64,000 nt of DNA from an uncultured Oscillospiraceae bacterium (GCA_944387095.1 CALXDP010000010.1:16562-80561); one strand, 5' to 3'. Positions 15,654-24,856 are shown, numbered from the stretch's first letter. The notes: a model not told the origin generated them from the sequence alone. Translations and numbers: made by a program.

Positions 15654-16517
15654 TCACACTCCTAACTCTTCCATGATATGATAGACGGTATCCTTAATGT
15701 ACCGGCCCGAGGTGACGGGAGCCACCTTGCCCGGCAGGGACAGCGCCCAGATCACCCGCACCCCCAGGGCGGCCGCCACCGGCAGGTCTACGCCCCCCGG
15801 CCGGGAGGCCAGGTCGATGACCAGCGCTCCCTCCTTCAACGCGGCCAGCTCCTCCACACCTAAGATGGGGGCGGGCACAGTGTTTATCACCAAATCGAAG
15901 CTGCAAAGCCACTCCCGCAGCCGCTCCAGCCCCTCGGCCTCCACCCCCGCGCCCTCGGCCATGGCCCGCTGGGCGTAGCTGCGGGCTGCCACCCAGACGC
16001 GGGCCCCCAGGGCCCGCAGCCGGGGAGCCAGCGCCCGGCCCAGGCGGCCAAACCCCACCACCAGTACCCGTGCGTCGTGGAGGGTAACAGGCAGTTCCTC
16101 CAGGGCGATCTGGATGGCCCCCTCCGCCGTGGGAATGGCGTTGAGCACCGCCAATTCCTCCCGGGCGAAATAGTCCCGCAAAATCAGCCTATGTCCCTCC
16201 GCCAGCTCCTTCAGGCCGGTCCCGGCCATTCCCGCGCACAAAAGCTGCCCGGGCCGCATGGCCTCCAGAATCTCCCCCAGTTCGTAAGTCCCGGCGGACA
16301 GCGGCGTGTTCAGCCGCCCCTCCCCGTCCACGGCGGGCAGGGGCAGAATGACGCAGTCGGCCAGTCCTATCCCTTCCAATGTCTTTTCACAGGCCAATCC
16401 CTCCCCCTGCTCCAGGGCAAAGGTATGTACCCCATGTCCATCGTCGGCCAGCAGCCCCGCCAGCGCCGCCTGACGGGGATCCCCTCCGATAACCCAGAAA
16501 TTTTTTGTCCGCAGCAT
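15654..16517 (-). CDS. spoVFA: Dipicolinate synthase subunit A
   Basis: 287 residues. NAD(P)-dependent oxidoreductase subunit of dipicolinate synthase. A Rossmann motif VLVVGFGRLGRALAPRL occupies the C-terminal half (about residues 150-165), preceded by the SpoVFA N-terminal domain beginning FWVIGGDPRQAALA. The catalytic partner gene overlaps or abuts downstream. The start at 16517 has GGGAGG 6 bases upstream. The pair marks the organism as a true endospore former. Confidence 0.96.
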   Translation of the reverse strand: MLRTKNFWVIGGDPRQAALAGLLADDGHGVHTFALEQGEGLACEKTLEGIGLADCVILPLPAVDGEGRLNTPLSAGTYELGEILEAMRPGQLLCAGMAGTGLKELAEGHRLILRDYFAREELAVLNAIPTAEGAIQIALEELPVTLHDARVLVVGFGRLGRALAPRLRALGARVWVAARSYAQRAMAEGAGVEAEGLERLREWLCSFDLVINTVPAPILGVEELAALKEGALVIDLASRPGGVDLPVAAALGVRVIWALSLPGKVAPVTSGRYIKDTVYHIMEELGV

Positions 16518-16708
16518 AAAAACCTCCCTGTCAGACGGTGGAATGGACCCCATCCGGGCCCTCAAGCCAGTGTATTCCCTCCTGGAAAAAAAGTTCCCCC
16601 CTGCCTTGCCCGGCCGATCTGCCAGGGGCGGGCGTTCTGGGCAAAGCCGCCCCCCCTGCTTCTGGGCGGCACCACTTCGTCCGCCAGATCCGCGCCCCCC
16701 TTACTGTT

Positions 16709-16755
16709 AAAAGGCGCAGGCCGCCGCGGAAATCCGCGGCGGCCTGCGCCTTTTT
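16709..16755 (+). terminator. Strong hairpin in the divergent spoVFA-pncB spacer
   Basis: AAAAGGCGCAGGCCGCCGCGG, loop AAAT, and its exact complement followed by TTTTT. It points along the plus strand directly before the pncB promoter, although no plus-strand gene lies upstream; it may insulate pncB from antisense transcription of spoVFA. Confidence 0.8.
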
Positions 16756-16757
16756 GC

Positions 16758-16786
16758 TTGCTTTTCCTTCCAAGTCAGCATATAAT
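16758..16786 (+). promoter_or_regulatory. Promoter of the pncB-luxS operon
   Basis: TTGCTT, 17-base spacer, TATAAT, 30 bases before the pncB GTG. Confidence 0.75.
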
Positions 16787-16816
16787 ATGCCTTAATATTG
16801 TAAAGGGGGCATCCCT

Positions 16817-18247
16817 GTGAAACACGACGTAAACTACACCATGCTGGCCGACTTCTATGAGCTGACCATGGGGAACGGCTACTTTCAGACCGGGCTGAAG
16901 GATCGGATCTGCTACTTTGACGTATTCTTCCGCAACGTCCCCGACGGGGGCGGCTTCGCCATCGCCGCGGGACTGGAACAGGTCATTGCATACATTGAAA
17001 CGCTGCGCTTTGACCCCGAGGACGTAGACTTTCTGCGCACCAAGGGGCTGTTCAGCGAGGAGTTTTTGCAGTTCCTGCTGGACTTCCGATTCACCGGGGA
17101 CATCTGGGCGGTGCCCGAGGGCACCCCCATCTTCCCCCGGGAGCCCATCCTCACCGTCCGGGCCCCCGCCATCCAGGCCCAGTTCATCGAGACCTACCTG
17201 CTGTTGGCCTTGAACCACCAGTCGCTGATTGCCACCAAATCCAACCGCATCGTCCGGGCCGCGGAGGGCCGGTCGGTGTCCGAGTTCGGCTCCCGCCGGG
17301 CCCAGGGGGCGGACGGGGCCCTTCTGGGGGCCCGGGCCAGCTATATCGCCGGGTGCTCCGGCACCGCCTGCGCCATGGCCGACCAGATGTTCCACACCCC
17401 CGCCACCGGAACCATGGCCCACTCCTGGGTGCAGATGTTCCCCGACGAGTACACCGCCTTCAAAACCTACTGTCAGGTGTATCCCAACTCCCCCACTCTG
17501 CTGGTGGACACCTACAGCGTGCTCCACTCCGGTGTGCCCAACGTGATCCGGGTATTTCGGGAACTGGGCATTTCCAAAGGGGCTATCCGCATTGACTCGG
17601 GGGATCTGGCCTACCTGTCCCGGAAGGCCCGGAAGCTGCTGGATGACGCGGGTCTGACCGGGGTGAAAATCATCGCCTCCAACTCCCTGGACGAGTATCT
17701 CATCCGGGACCTGATCACCCAAGGGGCCCGGATCGATGGCTTTGGCGTGGGGGAGCGGCTGATCACCTCCAAGAGCGAGCCTGTGTTCGGCGGGGTCTAT
17801 AAGCTGGCCGCCATTGAGGACGGGGACGGACAAATCATCCCCAAGATCAAGATCAGCGAAAATCCCGCCAAAGTGACCATCCCCCATTTTAAAAAGGTCT
17901 ACCGCTTGTTTGAGAACGCCACCGGCAAAGCCATGGCCGACTATGTGTGCCTGTTTGAGGAACAGCCTGATTTTACCCAGCCCTTGGAGCTGTTTGATCC
18001 GGAGGCCACCTGGAAACGCAAGACGGTAAGCGACTTCACCGCCGTTCCCCTGCTGGTGCCCATTTTCCAGAAGGGACGGCTGGTGTACCAAAAGCCGTCC
18101 ATCGACGACATCCGGGCCTACTGCGTGCGCCAGGTGGACACCCTCTGGGACGAGGTCAAGCGGTTTGAAAACCCCCACAACTACTACGTGGACCTGTCCC
18201 AGAAGCTGTGGGATGTGCGCGCCCAGCTGCTGGCCCCCCGCCGCTGA
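16817..18247 (+). CDS. pncB: Nicotinate phosphoribosyltransferase
   Basis: 476 residues. Converts nicotinate and PRPP to nicotinate mononucleotide in the NAD salvage (Preiss-Handler) pathway, in the cytoplasm. Typical blocks: LADFYELTMGNGYF at the N terminus, YFDVFFRNVPDGGGFAIAAGL, EFGSRRAQG with the active-site loop, GTMAHSWVQMF, and RIDSGDLAYLSRKARKLLDDAGL. The start is GTG at 16817 after AAAGGGGG. First gene of a unit with MTA/SAH nucleosidase and luxS. Confidence 0.95.
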   Translation: MKHDVNYTMLADFYELTMGNGYFQTGLKDRICYFDVFFRNVPDGGGFAIAAGLEQVIAYIETLRFDPEDVDFLRTKGLFSEEFLQFLLDFRFTGDIWAVPEGTPIFPREPILTVRAPAIQAQFIETYLLLALNHQSLIATKSNRIVRAAEGRSVSEFGSRRAQGADGALLGARASYIAGCSGTACAMADQMFHTPATGTMAHSWVQMFPDEYTAFKTYCQVYPNSPTLLVDTYSVLHSGVPNVIRVFRELGISKGAIRIDSGDLAYLSRKARKLLDDAGLTGVKIIASNSLDEYLIRDLITQGARIDGFGVGERLITSKSEPVFGGVYKLAAIEDGDGQIIPKIKISENPAKVTIPHFKKVYRLFENATGKAMADYVCLFEEQPDFTQPLELFDPEATWKRKTVSDFTAVPLLVPIFQKGRLVYQKPSIDDIRAYCVRQVDTLWDEVKRFENPHNYYVDLSQKLWDVRAQLLAPRR

Positions 18248-18254
18248 TGCGCCC

Positions 18255-18914
18255 ATGAGAGCTTTACTCTTCGCCATGCATAAGGAGGTTGCGCCCCCCT
18301 TTACCGGCGGCCGGCCGGTGGAAAACCGGGCGGGGCTCACCCTGCGCCGGGTCAGGGAAGATCTGCTGGTGTGCATCTCCGGGGTGGGCAAGGTGAACGC
18401 CGCCCTGGCCGCCCAACTGCTCATCGACCAGTTTCAGGTTCAGGCGCTGTGGAATGCCGGGGTGGCCGGCTGCTTTCAGCCCCTACCGGTGGGCACGCTG
18501 ATCTCCGCCACCGCCTGCGTGCAGCATGATCTGGATATATTTGGCGATCCTCCAGGGCAGGTTCCCGTCTTGGATCAGGTCTTCCTGCCCTGTGCCGCCC
18601 CGGAAGAGGCCGCCGCCCGGCTGGAGGTGGCAGGCCTGCCCTGCGCCACCGGCGTGGTGGCCACCGGGGACTGGTTCGGCCGGGATTTCCAGCGGGCGCG
18701 GCACATCCGGGAGCAGTTTGGCGCCCTGGTGTGCGACATGGAGGCGGGGGCCGCCGCCCAGGTATGTCTGCGCAGCCAGGTTCCCTTTCACTGCCTGAAG
18801 GTGGTGTCCGACCACTTGGATCACCCCACCCAGTACGATCAATACCAAAACAATCTTCCGGCCGCGGTGGCAGGGCTGAACCGGGCGCTGGAAGTTCTCT
18901 TGCGGGAGGTATAA
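18255..18914 (+). CDS. mtnN: MTA/SAH nucleosidase-like phosphorylase-fold enzyme
   Basis: 219 residues. Predicted 5'-methylthioadenosine/S-adenosylhomocysteine nucleosidase, which cleaves adenine from SAH and gives the S-ribosylhomocysteine used by LuxS. The fold shows VCISGVGKVNAALAAQLLI, NAGVAGCFQPLPVGTLI, CDMEAGAAAQVC (the conserved Glu of the ribose site) and VVSDHLD with the catalytic Asp region. Divergent from textbook MtnN, but its position 3 bases before luxS supports the role. ATG at 18255, 7 bases after pncB. Confidence 0.85.
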   Translation: MRALLFAMHKEVAPPFTGGRPVENRAGLTLRRVREDLLVCISGVGKVNAALAAQLLIDQFQVQALWNAGVAGCFQPLPVGTLISATACVQHDLDIFGDPPGQVPVLDQVFLPCAAPEEAAARLEVAGLPCATGVVATGDWFGRDFQRARHIREQFGALVCDMEAGAAAQVCLRSQVPFHCLKVVSDHLDHPTQYDQYQNNLPAAVAGLNRALEVLLREV

Positions 18915-18917
18915 TGC

Positions 18918-19376
18918 ATGGATCCCATTGCCAGTTTTCAGGTGGATCACCGCACCCTGCGCCCTGGGCTGTACCTGTCCCGGCGGGACGGCAGCGTGAT
19001 CACCTTTGACCTTCGCTTCAAGGCCCCCAACACGGGAGATCTGCTCTCCAACGCCCAGATGCACTCGGTGGAGCATATCGTCGCCACTCTGCTGCGCAAC
19101 AGTCCTCAGAAGGACGCAGTGGTCTACTTCGGCCCCATGGGCTGTCAGACCGGGTTCTATTTCCTGTTTGACGGGGACAAGCTGTCTCTGGCGCAGGCCG
19201 TGGCGCTTTTGCAGGACATTTTTTCCGCCGGTGCCGACTGGCAGGGGGAGATGCCCGGAAAGAGCGCGGCCGAGTGCGGCAACTACCGCAACCTCAGCAT
19301 GGCGCTGGCCCGGGAGCAGTGCGGCCAGTACGCCCGGCTGATCCGAGGCTGGAGTGTGGAGCAGCTGTCCTATTGA
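18918..19376 (+). CDS. luxS: S-ribosylhomocysteine lyase
   Basis: 152 residues. Cleaves S-ribosylhomocysteine to homocysteine and DPD, the autoinducer-2 precursor. Metal ligands H49 and H53 lie in HSVEH, with Glu52 between, and C120 lies in AECGNYRN; C76 in GCQTGFY matches the catalytic Cys. Length is normal. GGGAGGT precedes the ATG by 7 bases. Follows the SAH nucleosidase, completing SAH recycling. The operon ends at the hairpin at 19400. Confidence 0.96.
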   Translation: MDPIASFQVDHRTLRPGLYLSRRDGSVITFDLRFKAPNTGDLLSNAQMHSVEHIVATLLRNSPQKDAVVYFGPMGCQTGFYFLFDGDKLSLAQAVALLQDIFSAGADWQGEMPGKSAAECGNYRNLSMALAREQCGQYARLIRGWSVEQLSY

Positions 19377-19399
19377 GCCGTTTTTTCCGCTAAGGAAAG

Positions 19400-19447
19400 C
19401 CATGAACGGCTGCTTTCTGTCTGGCAGCCGTTCATGGTCTCTTTTTC
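19400..19447 (+). terminator. Terminator after luxS
   Basis: CCATGAACGGCTGC and GCAGCCGTTCATGG, 14 bp perfect, then TCTCTTTTT. Confidence 0.9.
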
Positions 19448-19470
19448 CTTTTTGCGCTATGGCGCAGAGC

Positions 19471-20232
19471 TCAGCCCGCCTTCTTGCTGCGCTCCAGGGA
19501 GATGCGGTCGGCAATCATGGCGATGAACTCGCTGTTGGTTGGCTTGCCTTTCGCGTTGGAGACGGTGTAGCCAAAATACTTTTGCAGTGTCTCCAGGTCC
19601 CCTCGGTCCCAGGCCACCTCAATGGCGTGGCGAATCGCCCGCTCCACCCGGCTGGCGGTGGTGCCGTATTTCTTGGCTACCGCCGGGTACAATACCTTGG
19701 TCACGGCATTGATTACATCCATGTCCGCCACCGCCAGTCCAATGGCCTCCCGGAGGTACTGGTAGCCTTTGATGTGGGCAGGTACGCCGATGTCGTGGAT
19801 GATGGCCGTCACCCGGCGCTCCAGCTCCCGGTCATCCCCGTCCCCAGAATGATCCTGGACAGCCTGACCATGGGCCAGCTGCCGCACCCGCTCGGCCACC
19901 GCGGACAGCCGGCAGGGCTTGAGCATGCAGTAGTCACCACCCCGGGCGGCCACCTCCTCGGCCAGGGAAGGGGTCGCAAAGGCGGAGAGCACCAGCACCC
20001 GGGGCCGCTCTTTACCCAAACGCTCCAATACCTCCAGGCCGTCCACTCCGGTGAGCAGCAGATCCATCACCAACACATCCGGCCGGAGCTGTTGGACCAG
20101 ACGCAGCAGCTGCTCTCCGTCCCCGGTCTGTCCCACCATTGTCAAATCCGATTCCCCGTCCACCATATCTTGAAACATCCCGCGAAACTCCTCGGATGCG
20201 TCTGCCAGCACAACCTTGATTTGCTCGTCCAT
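19471..20232 (-). CDS. spo0A: Sporulation master regulator Spo0A
   Basis: 253 residues. Response regulator that, when phosphorylated, starts sporulation. Receiver domain at residues 1-125 with phospho-acceptor D57 ([13 protein letters not shown]) and the conserved Lys in CMLKPC; the C-terminal DNA-binding domain (about 145-253) has [19 protein letters not shown] and [18 protein letters not shown], nearly invariant in Spo0A. The ATG at 20232 is 8 bases from GGAAAGGG; another ATG 6 bases earlier is too close. Downstream of spoIVB, the conserved order in spore formers. No sporulation phosphorelay gene is in the window. Confidence 0.97.
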   Translation of the reverse strand: MDEQIKVVLADASEEFRGMFQDMVDGESDLTMVGQTGDGEQLLRLVQQLRPDVLVMDLLLTGVDGLEVLERLGKERPRVLVLSAFATPSLAEEVAARGGDYCMLKPCRLSAVAERVRQLAHGQAVQDHSGDGDDRELERRVTAIIHDIGVPAHIKGYQYLREAIGLAVADMDVINAVTKVLYPAVAKKYGTTASRVERAIRHAIEVAWDRGDLETLQKYFGYTVSNAKGKPTNSEFIAMIADRISLERSKKAG

Positions 20233-20291
20233 TACCATAACCCTTTCCGGTCATCGACCTGTGATATTTTCCAGTTTTTTACTGTATTTCT

Positions 20292-20320
20292 AAAATACCA
20301 CAAGATGTTCCACCTGACAA
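20292..20320 (-). promoter_or_regulatory. Candidate vegetative promoter of spo0A
   Basis: TTGTCA, 17-base spacer, TATTTT on the minus strand, about 55 bases before the start codon. Confidence 0.6.
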
Positions 20321-20350
20321 GGTCATTTTACCAATTTCTAGTAATTATTT

Positions 20351-20368
20351 TTCGACACCCCTGTCGGA
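20351..20368. promoter_or_regulatory. Candidate 0A boxes upstream of spo0A
   Basis: TGTCGAA, the core of the Spo0A-binding box, reads on the minus strand at 20351-20357, and an inverted near-copy TGTCGGA lies at 20362-20368. Placed between spoIVB and the spo0A promoter, they suggest autoregulation as known in other spore formers. Confidence 0.55.
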
Positions 20369-20397
20369 AAATGGCCTCTACTGGGCCATCGTGCCAC

Positions 20398-21414
20398 TTA
20401 CAGCGCCCCGCATTCTTGGAGCATCCGCCCGGCATAGATGCCGTAGCCACTGGTGGGGTCGTCCACCATGACATGGGTCACCGCCCCCACCAATTTTCCA
20501 TCTTGCAGGATGGGGCTTCCACTCATCCCCTGGACAATGCCGCCGGTGGCTTCCAGCAGCCGCTGGTCTGTCACCTGGATGAGAAAGTCCCGGCAGTCGC
20601 TCTCACTCTCGGGGTAGACTTTGACAATCTGGATGGAGTACTCCTCCACCGCGTCACCGGAGATGTTGCTCAAAATGGTGGCCGCGCCCGCCTTCACCTC
20701 GTTGCGGGGGGCCACCTCCACCTCCTGCCCGGTCCATGGGCTGCCGCCGGACAGAGTTCCAAACACTCCGTTGTCGGTGTTCACCGCCAGCTGGCCCAGG
20801 GTGACGGAGGTGTCAAAGATCCCCTTGAGCTGCCCCGGCGTTCCCGCCTTGCCCGGCTCCACGCCGCTGACACTGGCCGGCAGGATGGAGCCGCTCTCCA
20901 GAGGCATGAGCAGGGCGGTATCCACGTCGCTGATGCCGTGGCCCAGCGCGCCAAAGGCTCCGGTGTCAGGGCAGTAGAAGGTCACGGTGCCGATACCCGC
21001 CATGGAGTCCCGGATCCAGGCCCCCAGCTTATAGGCCCCATCAGAGGCACACAGCGCCGCCTGGGCGGTCAGCTGCACCTGTTTGTCGTCCCGGATCGCC
21101 CGGATGCGCATAGACTGCCCTTCCAGCTGCTGGAGCAGGGCGGACACTTCTTCAATGGTATCCACCTCGGTGGAGTTGATGTGGGTGATCACATCTCCTT
21201 CCTTCAGCCCGCAGTCCTTGGCCGGGTTGACCAGGCCGTTTTGGGTGTCGATCTCCGAAGTGCCCACCACCACAACGCCATCGGAGAACAGCTTGATACC
21301 CACGGCACGGCCCACTGGCACCACGGTAAGCGCGTCGGCTCGGGCCGTTAGCGGCCACAGGAGCATCAGCCCCAGAAGTCCCAGCAGAACCACCCGGAGC
21401 AGCGCCATGCCCAT
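20398..21414 (-). CDS. spoIVB: SpoIVB serine peptidase
   Basis: 338 residues. Secreted from the forespore, this S55 peptidase triggers pro-sigma-K processing through SpoIVFA. An N-terminal membrane anchor (LLRVVLLGLLGLMLLW) is followed by a PDZ domain (NPAKDCGLKEGDVITHINSTEV) and the peptidase domain with the catalytic Ser in GMSGSPI and a His in GALGHGISD. The ATG at 21414 has AAGG 6 bases upstream; an upstream TTG (21438) immediately follows a stop and has a distant site. Lies upstream of spo0A as in most spore formers; expected to be sigma-G dependent. Confidence 0.95.
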   Translation of the reverse strand: MGMALLRVVLLGLLGLMLLWPLTARADALTVVPVGRAVGIKLFSDGVVVVGTSEIDTQNGLVNPAKDCGLKEGDVITHINSTEVDTIEEVSALLQQLEGQSMRIRAIRDDKQVQLTAQAALCASDGAYKLGAWIRDSMAGIGTVTFYCPDTGAFGALGHGISDVDTALLMPLESGSILPASVSGVEPGKAGTPGQLKGIFDTSVTLGQLAVNTDNGVFGTLSGGSPWTGQEVEVAPRNEVKAGAATILSNISGDAVEEYSIQIVKVYPESESDCRDFLIQVTDQRLLEATGGIVQGMSGSPILQDGKLVGAVTHVMVDDPTSGYGIYAGRMLQECGAL

Positions 21415-21748
21415 CCAGGTCCTTGTCTCGTCGTTCAATCACAATCACCGCCTTTCCCAAAAAATCGCGGGACTTGCCCCGCATGGTTAATATGCCGGGG
21501 AAGCGGCTCTTCCACCGTGGCAAAGTCAGGGGCAGCTGGCAAGGGGAGATTTCCAGCGCACCCGCTTTCGCGTCGTTGGAGTTTTATGCTGGGAAAGATA
21601 TGGTTTCCATCCTATTTTTTCTTCTTTCCATTTGAGAACGTCCGCCCGGTATGCATAGCCTGCCCAATCCGCCGCATAAACTGATCCTGTAAACAGGATG
21701 CAATGTTTCCCGGCGGCCAGCGGCCGCTTCATTTTCGGAGGTGGCGCT

Positions 21749-22270
21749 GTGAAAAAAATTTCATGGAACTTGTGGATCACGTTTTTTGCCGCCCTCGCCC
21801 TGGGGGTGCTGCTTCATTTTCTGTACCAGTGGTTCCCCAATCCCCTCACCGCCCTGCTCTCTCCGGTGCGGGAAAGCCTGTGGGAGCATGAGAAAATTCT
21901 GTTTTACCCCCTGTTGGCCGCCGCCCTGTTGCTCACCCGGGGCCAGCCCGCCCTGCGGACCGCCCGGCTGCTGGCCATGCTGCTGGTATGCGCCCTCATG
22001 CTGGCCGTTGGCTGGGTGTACCACATCGTCCTGCGGGGGGAGGCCATGACCTTTGACCTAGCCCTCTACGGCTTTCTCATGGCCCTGGCCTTCCTGCTGC
22101 CCCGGCTGCTGTGGCCGCTAGGGGAGCGGGCCTGGATGCGGCGGGCAGTCAGCTTGCTCACCGCGCTGCTGTGGGTGCTCCTGGTGTGGTTCACCTTCTT
22201 CCCCCCGGATCACCCTCTGTTCGCGGATCTGCATGGCGCGGTACGTACATTTTTTACCATTCCAGTGTAA
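21749..22270 (+). CDS. Hypothetical membrane protein (DUF6512-like)
   Basis: 173 residues; five to six predicted transmembrane helices and little else. The N-terminal WITFFAALALGVLLHFLYQWFPNPLTALLSPVRESLWEHEKILFYPLL resembles a small family of uncharacterised Clostridial membrane proteins. Starts with GTG at 21749 after GGAGGTGG. Stands alone, ending at a strong bidirectional terminator. Confidence 0.65.
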   Translation: MKKISWNLWITFFAALALGVLLHFLYQWFPNPLTALLSPVRESLWEHEKILFYPLLAAALLLTRGQPALRTARLLAMLLVCALMLAVGWVYHIVLRGEAMTFDLALYGFLMALAFLLPRLLWPLGERAWMRRAVSLLTALLWVLLVWFTFFPPDHPLFADLHGAVRTFFTIPV

Positions 22271-22282
22271 AAAGACAGGAGA

Positions 22283-22317
22283 CACGGGCCGCCCGGCAAA
22301 CAGCCGGGCGGCCCGTG
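22283..22317. terminator. Bidirectional terminator
   Basis: CACGGGCCGCCCGGC and GCCGGGCGGCCCGTG, 15 bp perfect, between convergent genes. Confidence 0.8.
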
Positions 22318-22325
22318 TTCAGCTT

Positions 22326-23210
22326 TTACGGCAATACCCCTGTCAGGTCAAAGGCGGGGATGAAGCCCTCCCCCGCCGAGGACTGCTCCTGGACGTATCC
22401 GGGCAGACCCAGGTTTTCCATGTACGCCCGGGCGGCGCGCAGCTCGGAAGGACGCAGGGTGCGGCTGAGCTCGGGGCAGTTCTTCAGCTCCCCCACGGGG
22501 GTGTACTGGGCCATGAGGGAGAACAGTACCGTCCCCCGGGAAAAGGTCTCCGACACCCAATCCATCACCCGCTTGGCCTCCGACACCTGCCCGGGGAGGA
22601 TGAGGTGGCGGATGATCACCCCGCTCTTCAAAAGCCCACCCTCCAGGCGTACCGGCCCCCGCTGGCGGACCATCTCCGTGATGGCGGCCATGGCCGCCCG
22701 GGGGTAGTCCGCCGCTCCGGAGTACCGCTTTGCCAGCTCCGGGGTCACATATTTCAGGTCGGGCAGATACACATCCACCTTGCCCTCCAGGGCCCGAAGG
22801 GTTTCCACCCGCTCATACCCTCCGCTGTTCCACACCACCGGCAGGCCGCCGGGGGTTGGCCTGCCCAGCACCCGAGCCAGGATGTGGCTGTACTGGGTGG
22901 GGGTGACCAGCTCGATGTTGTGGGCCCCCTGGTCCGCCAGGCGCTGGAAAATATCCAGCAGACCGTCCTCGCTCACCGGTTCGCCGAAGTTCCCGTGGCT
23001 GATGGGGCCGTTCTGGCAGAACACACAGCCCAGAGTACACCCGGAGAAAAACACGGTGCCCGCCCCCCGGGTTCCCGAAATGCAGGGCTCCTCCCAGTGG
23101 TGCAGGGCCGCCCGGGCAATCCGCAGGCCCTCGGGCAGGCGGCACCAGCCCGCCGCCCCAACCTCATCCCGCAACGCCCTGCATTTTCTGGGACAGAGCG
23201 CGCAGATCAT
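22326..23210 (-). CDS. Radical SAM protein, PflA-like
   Basis: 294 residues. COG1313-type radical SAM enzyme related to pyruvate formate-lyase activases; the substrate is unknown. The [4Fe-4S] motif CTLGCVFC is near residues 58-65 with a preceding N-terminal Cys set (MICALCPRKC, WCRLPEG) that could bind a second cluster. HNIELVTPTQYSHIL and VYLPDLKYVTPELAKRYSGA are characteristic. Its ATG overlaps the tdk stop (ATGA), so it is coupled to tdk and mutY in one operon. Confidence 0.88.
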   Translation of the reverse strand: MICALCPRKCRALRDEVGAAGWCRLPEGLRIARAALHHWEEPCISGTRGAGTVFFSGCTLGCVFCQNGPISHGNFGEPVSEDGLLDIFQRLADQGAHNIELVTPTQYSHILARVLGRPTPGGLPVVWNSGGYERVETLRALEGKVDVYLPDLKYVTPELAKRYSGAADYPRAAMAAITEMVRQRGPVRLEGGLLKSGVIIRHLILPGQVSEAKRVMDWVSETFSRGTVLFSLMAQYTPVGELKNCPELSRTLRPSELRAARAYMENLGLPGYVQEQSSAGEGFIPAFDLTGVLP

Positions 23211-23794
23211 GCCTTCCGCTCCGGCCCGTCCGGCCCCAGGTCCCCCGCCTTCCAGTGCTTCCGGCACAGGCCGATGTAACAGTCGTTGGCCCCCAGCACC
23301 ACCTGAGCGCCCTCCTTAAGCACCACGCCGTGCTCGTCGAACCGGGCGTTGCAGGTGGCCTTCTTGCCGCACCAGCAGATGGTCTTGACCTCCTCGATCA
23401 CATCCGCCCAGGCCAACAGCGCCTCTGATCCGGGGAACAGATCCCCCTTAAAGTCCGCCCGCAGGCCGTAGCAGATGACGGGCACGTTCATACCGTCCAC
23501 AATATCCGTCAGGTACTTCACCTGCTCCCGCGTAAGGAACTGGGCCTCGTCCACGATGACGCACTGATAGGAGCAGATCTCCTCCCGGCTCATCTGCTCC
23601 AATTCCTCAAACCACACACAGGGGTAGCGCAGGCCGATGCGGGAATTGACAATCTGCTCCCCCTCCCGCTGGTCCAGCATGGGCTTGACCATCAGGGCCC
23701 GCTGGCCCCGCTCCTCGTAATTATAGCGCACCATCAGGGCGTTGGCCGACTTGCTGGAGCCCATCACCCCGTAACGAAAATACAACTTTGCCAT
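23207..23794 (-). CDS. tdk: Thymidine kinase
   Basis: 195 residues. Phosphorylates thymidine for dTTP salvage. P-loop region YFRYGVMGSSKSANAL, the active-site DEAQFL, and the zinc-binding CWCGKKATC with a C-terminal CRKHW mark the type II enzyme. ATG at 23794 overlaps nothing but lies 3 bases from the mutY stop. Confidence 0.96.
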   Translation of the reverse strand: MAKLYFRYGVMGSSKSANALMVRYNYEERGQRALMVKPMLDQREGEQIVNSRIGLRYPCVWFEELEQMSREEICSYQCVIVDEAQFLTREQVKYLTDIVDGMNVPVICYGLRADFKGDLFPGSEALLAWADVIEEVKTICWCGKKATCNARFDEHGVVLKEGAQVVLGANDCYIGLCRKHWKAGDLGPDGPERKA

Positions 23795-23797
23795 CTC

Positions 23798-24856
23798 TCA
23801 CGCTCTCCCTCTGTGTCCCATTTTCAACCGCTCCTCCACCAGCGCTGCCCCGCTTTGAAAAGCATTGGGGATGGCGTAGCGGCCTTGCCAATCCTCCAAA
23901 TCGGCCCACACCCAGCCCTGGGGCAGGGGTTGCGTTTTTGTCTCCACCTTATGGTAGGCAAGGCGCCACTCCACATGGGTGAAGATGTGCTTCCCCTGTC
24001 CGCCATATTCCATGGACAGGGGTTCGATGCCCCACGCCGGGGGAAGGGAGCTGTCCCCCAGCTCATTGGGGTACTCCCACAGCCCAGCCAGCAGTCCCTT
24101 CTCCGGGCGGCGGCGCAGGGCCACCAGATTCTCCCGGAAGATGAGCCACACGGTGCGCGCCTCCACCCGGCGCTCCTTTTTGGGCGCCTTCACCGGAAGC
24201 TCCGCCGTGCACCCTTCCAGATGGGCTACACAGAAATCCCTGGCGGGGCATTTTTCGCACAATGGCGCGCCGTTGGGCAGGCACACCGTAGCCCCCAGCT
24301 CCATCATGGCCTGGGTAAAGCTCCCTGGGGCCTGGAGCGGGATCACCCGCTCCAGCGCTTGGGTCACCCGCCGCTTGGTGGCCGGAGCGGTGATGTCCCC
24401 GGTATCTCCCGTCAGGCGGGCCACCACCCGCAGCACATTGCCGTCCACCGCCGCCCGTGGCTGCCCAAAGGCGATGGAGCAGATGGCTCCGGCAGTGTAG
24501 TCCCCCACTCCCTTCAGCGCCCGGACACTGTCATAGTCCGAGGGAAATACCCCGCCGTGCTCTTCCATGATCTGCCGGGCGGCTCCCTGGAGGTTCCGGG
24601 CCCGGTTGTAGTAGCCCAGCCCCTGCCACAGTTTCATCAGACGTTCCTCACTCAGGGCAGCCAGCGCCGCCACATCGGGCACTTCAGCCAGGAAGCGCCT
24701 GTAGTAGCCCAGCACGGCGGCCACCCGGGTCTGCTGGAGCATGATCTCAGACACCCACACATGGTAAGGGGTGGGATCCTCCCGCCAGGGCAGGGTGCGG
24801 GCATTGTCCCGGTACCACTCCAGCAGGGGGATGGGCAGTTGTTCCAGCTCCGTCAT
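23798..24856 (-). CDS. mutY: Adenine DNA glycosylase
   Basis: 352 residues. Removes adenine paired with 8-oxoguanine. The glycosylase core has EIMLQQTRVAAVLGYY, the helix-hairpin-helix LKGVGDYTAGAICSIAFGQPRAAVDGNV with the catalytic Asp, a [4Fe-4S] set of four Cys in CLPNGAPLCEKCPARDFC, and a C-terminal NUDIX-like domain recognising oxoG. First gene of mutY-tdk-radical SAM. Confidence 0.96.
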   Translation of the reverse strand: MTELEQLPIPLLEWYRDNARTLPWREDPTPYHVWVSEIMLQQTRVAAVLGYYRRFLAEVPDVAALAALSEERLMKLWQGLGYYNRARNLQGAARQIMEEHGGVFPSDYDSVRALKGVGDYTAGAICSIAFGQPRAAVDGNVLRVVARLTGDTGDITAPATKRRVTQALERVIPLQAPGSFTQAMMELGATVCLPNGAPLCEKCPARDFCVAHLEGCTAELPVKAPKKERRVEARTVWLIFRENLVALRRRPEKGLLAGLWEYPNELGDSSLPPAWGIEPLSMEYGGQGKHIFTHVEWRLAYHKVETKTQPLPQGWVWADLEDWQGRYAIPNAFQSGAALVEERLKMGHRGRA

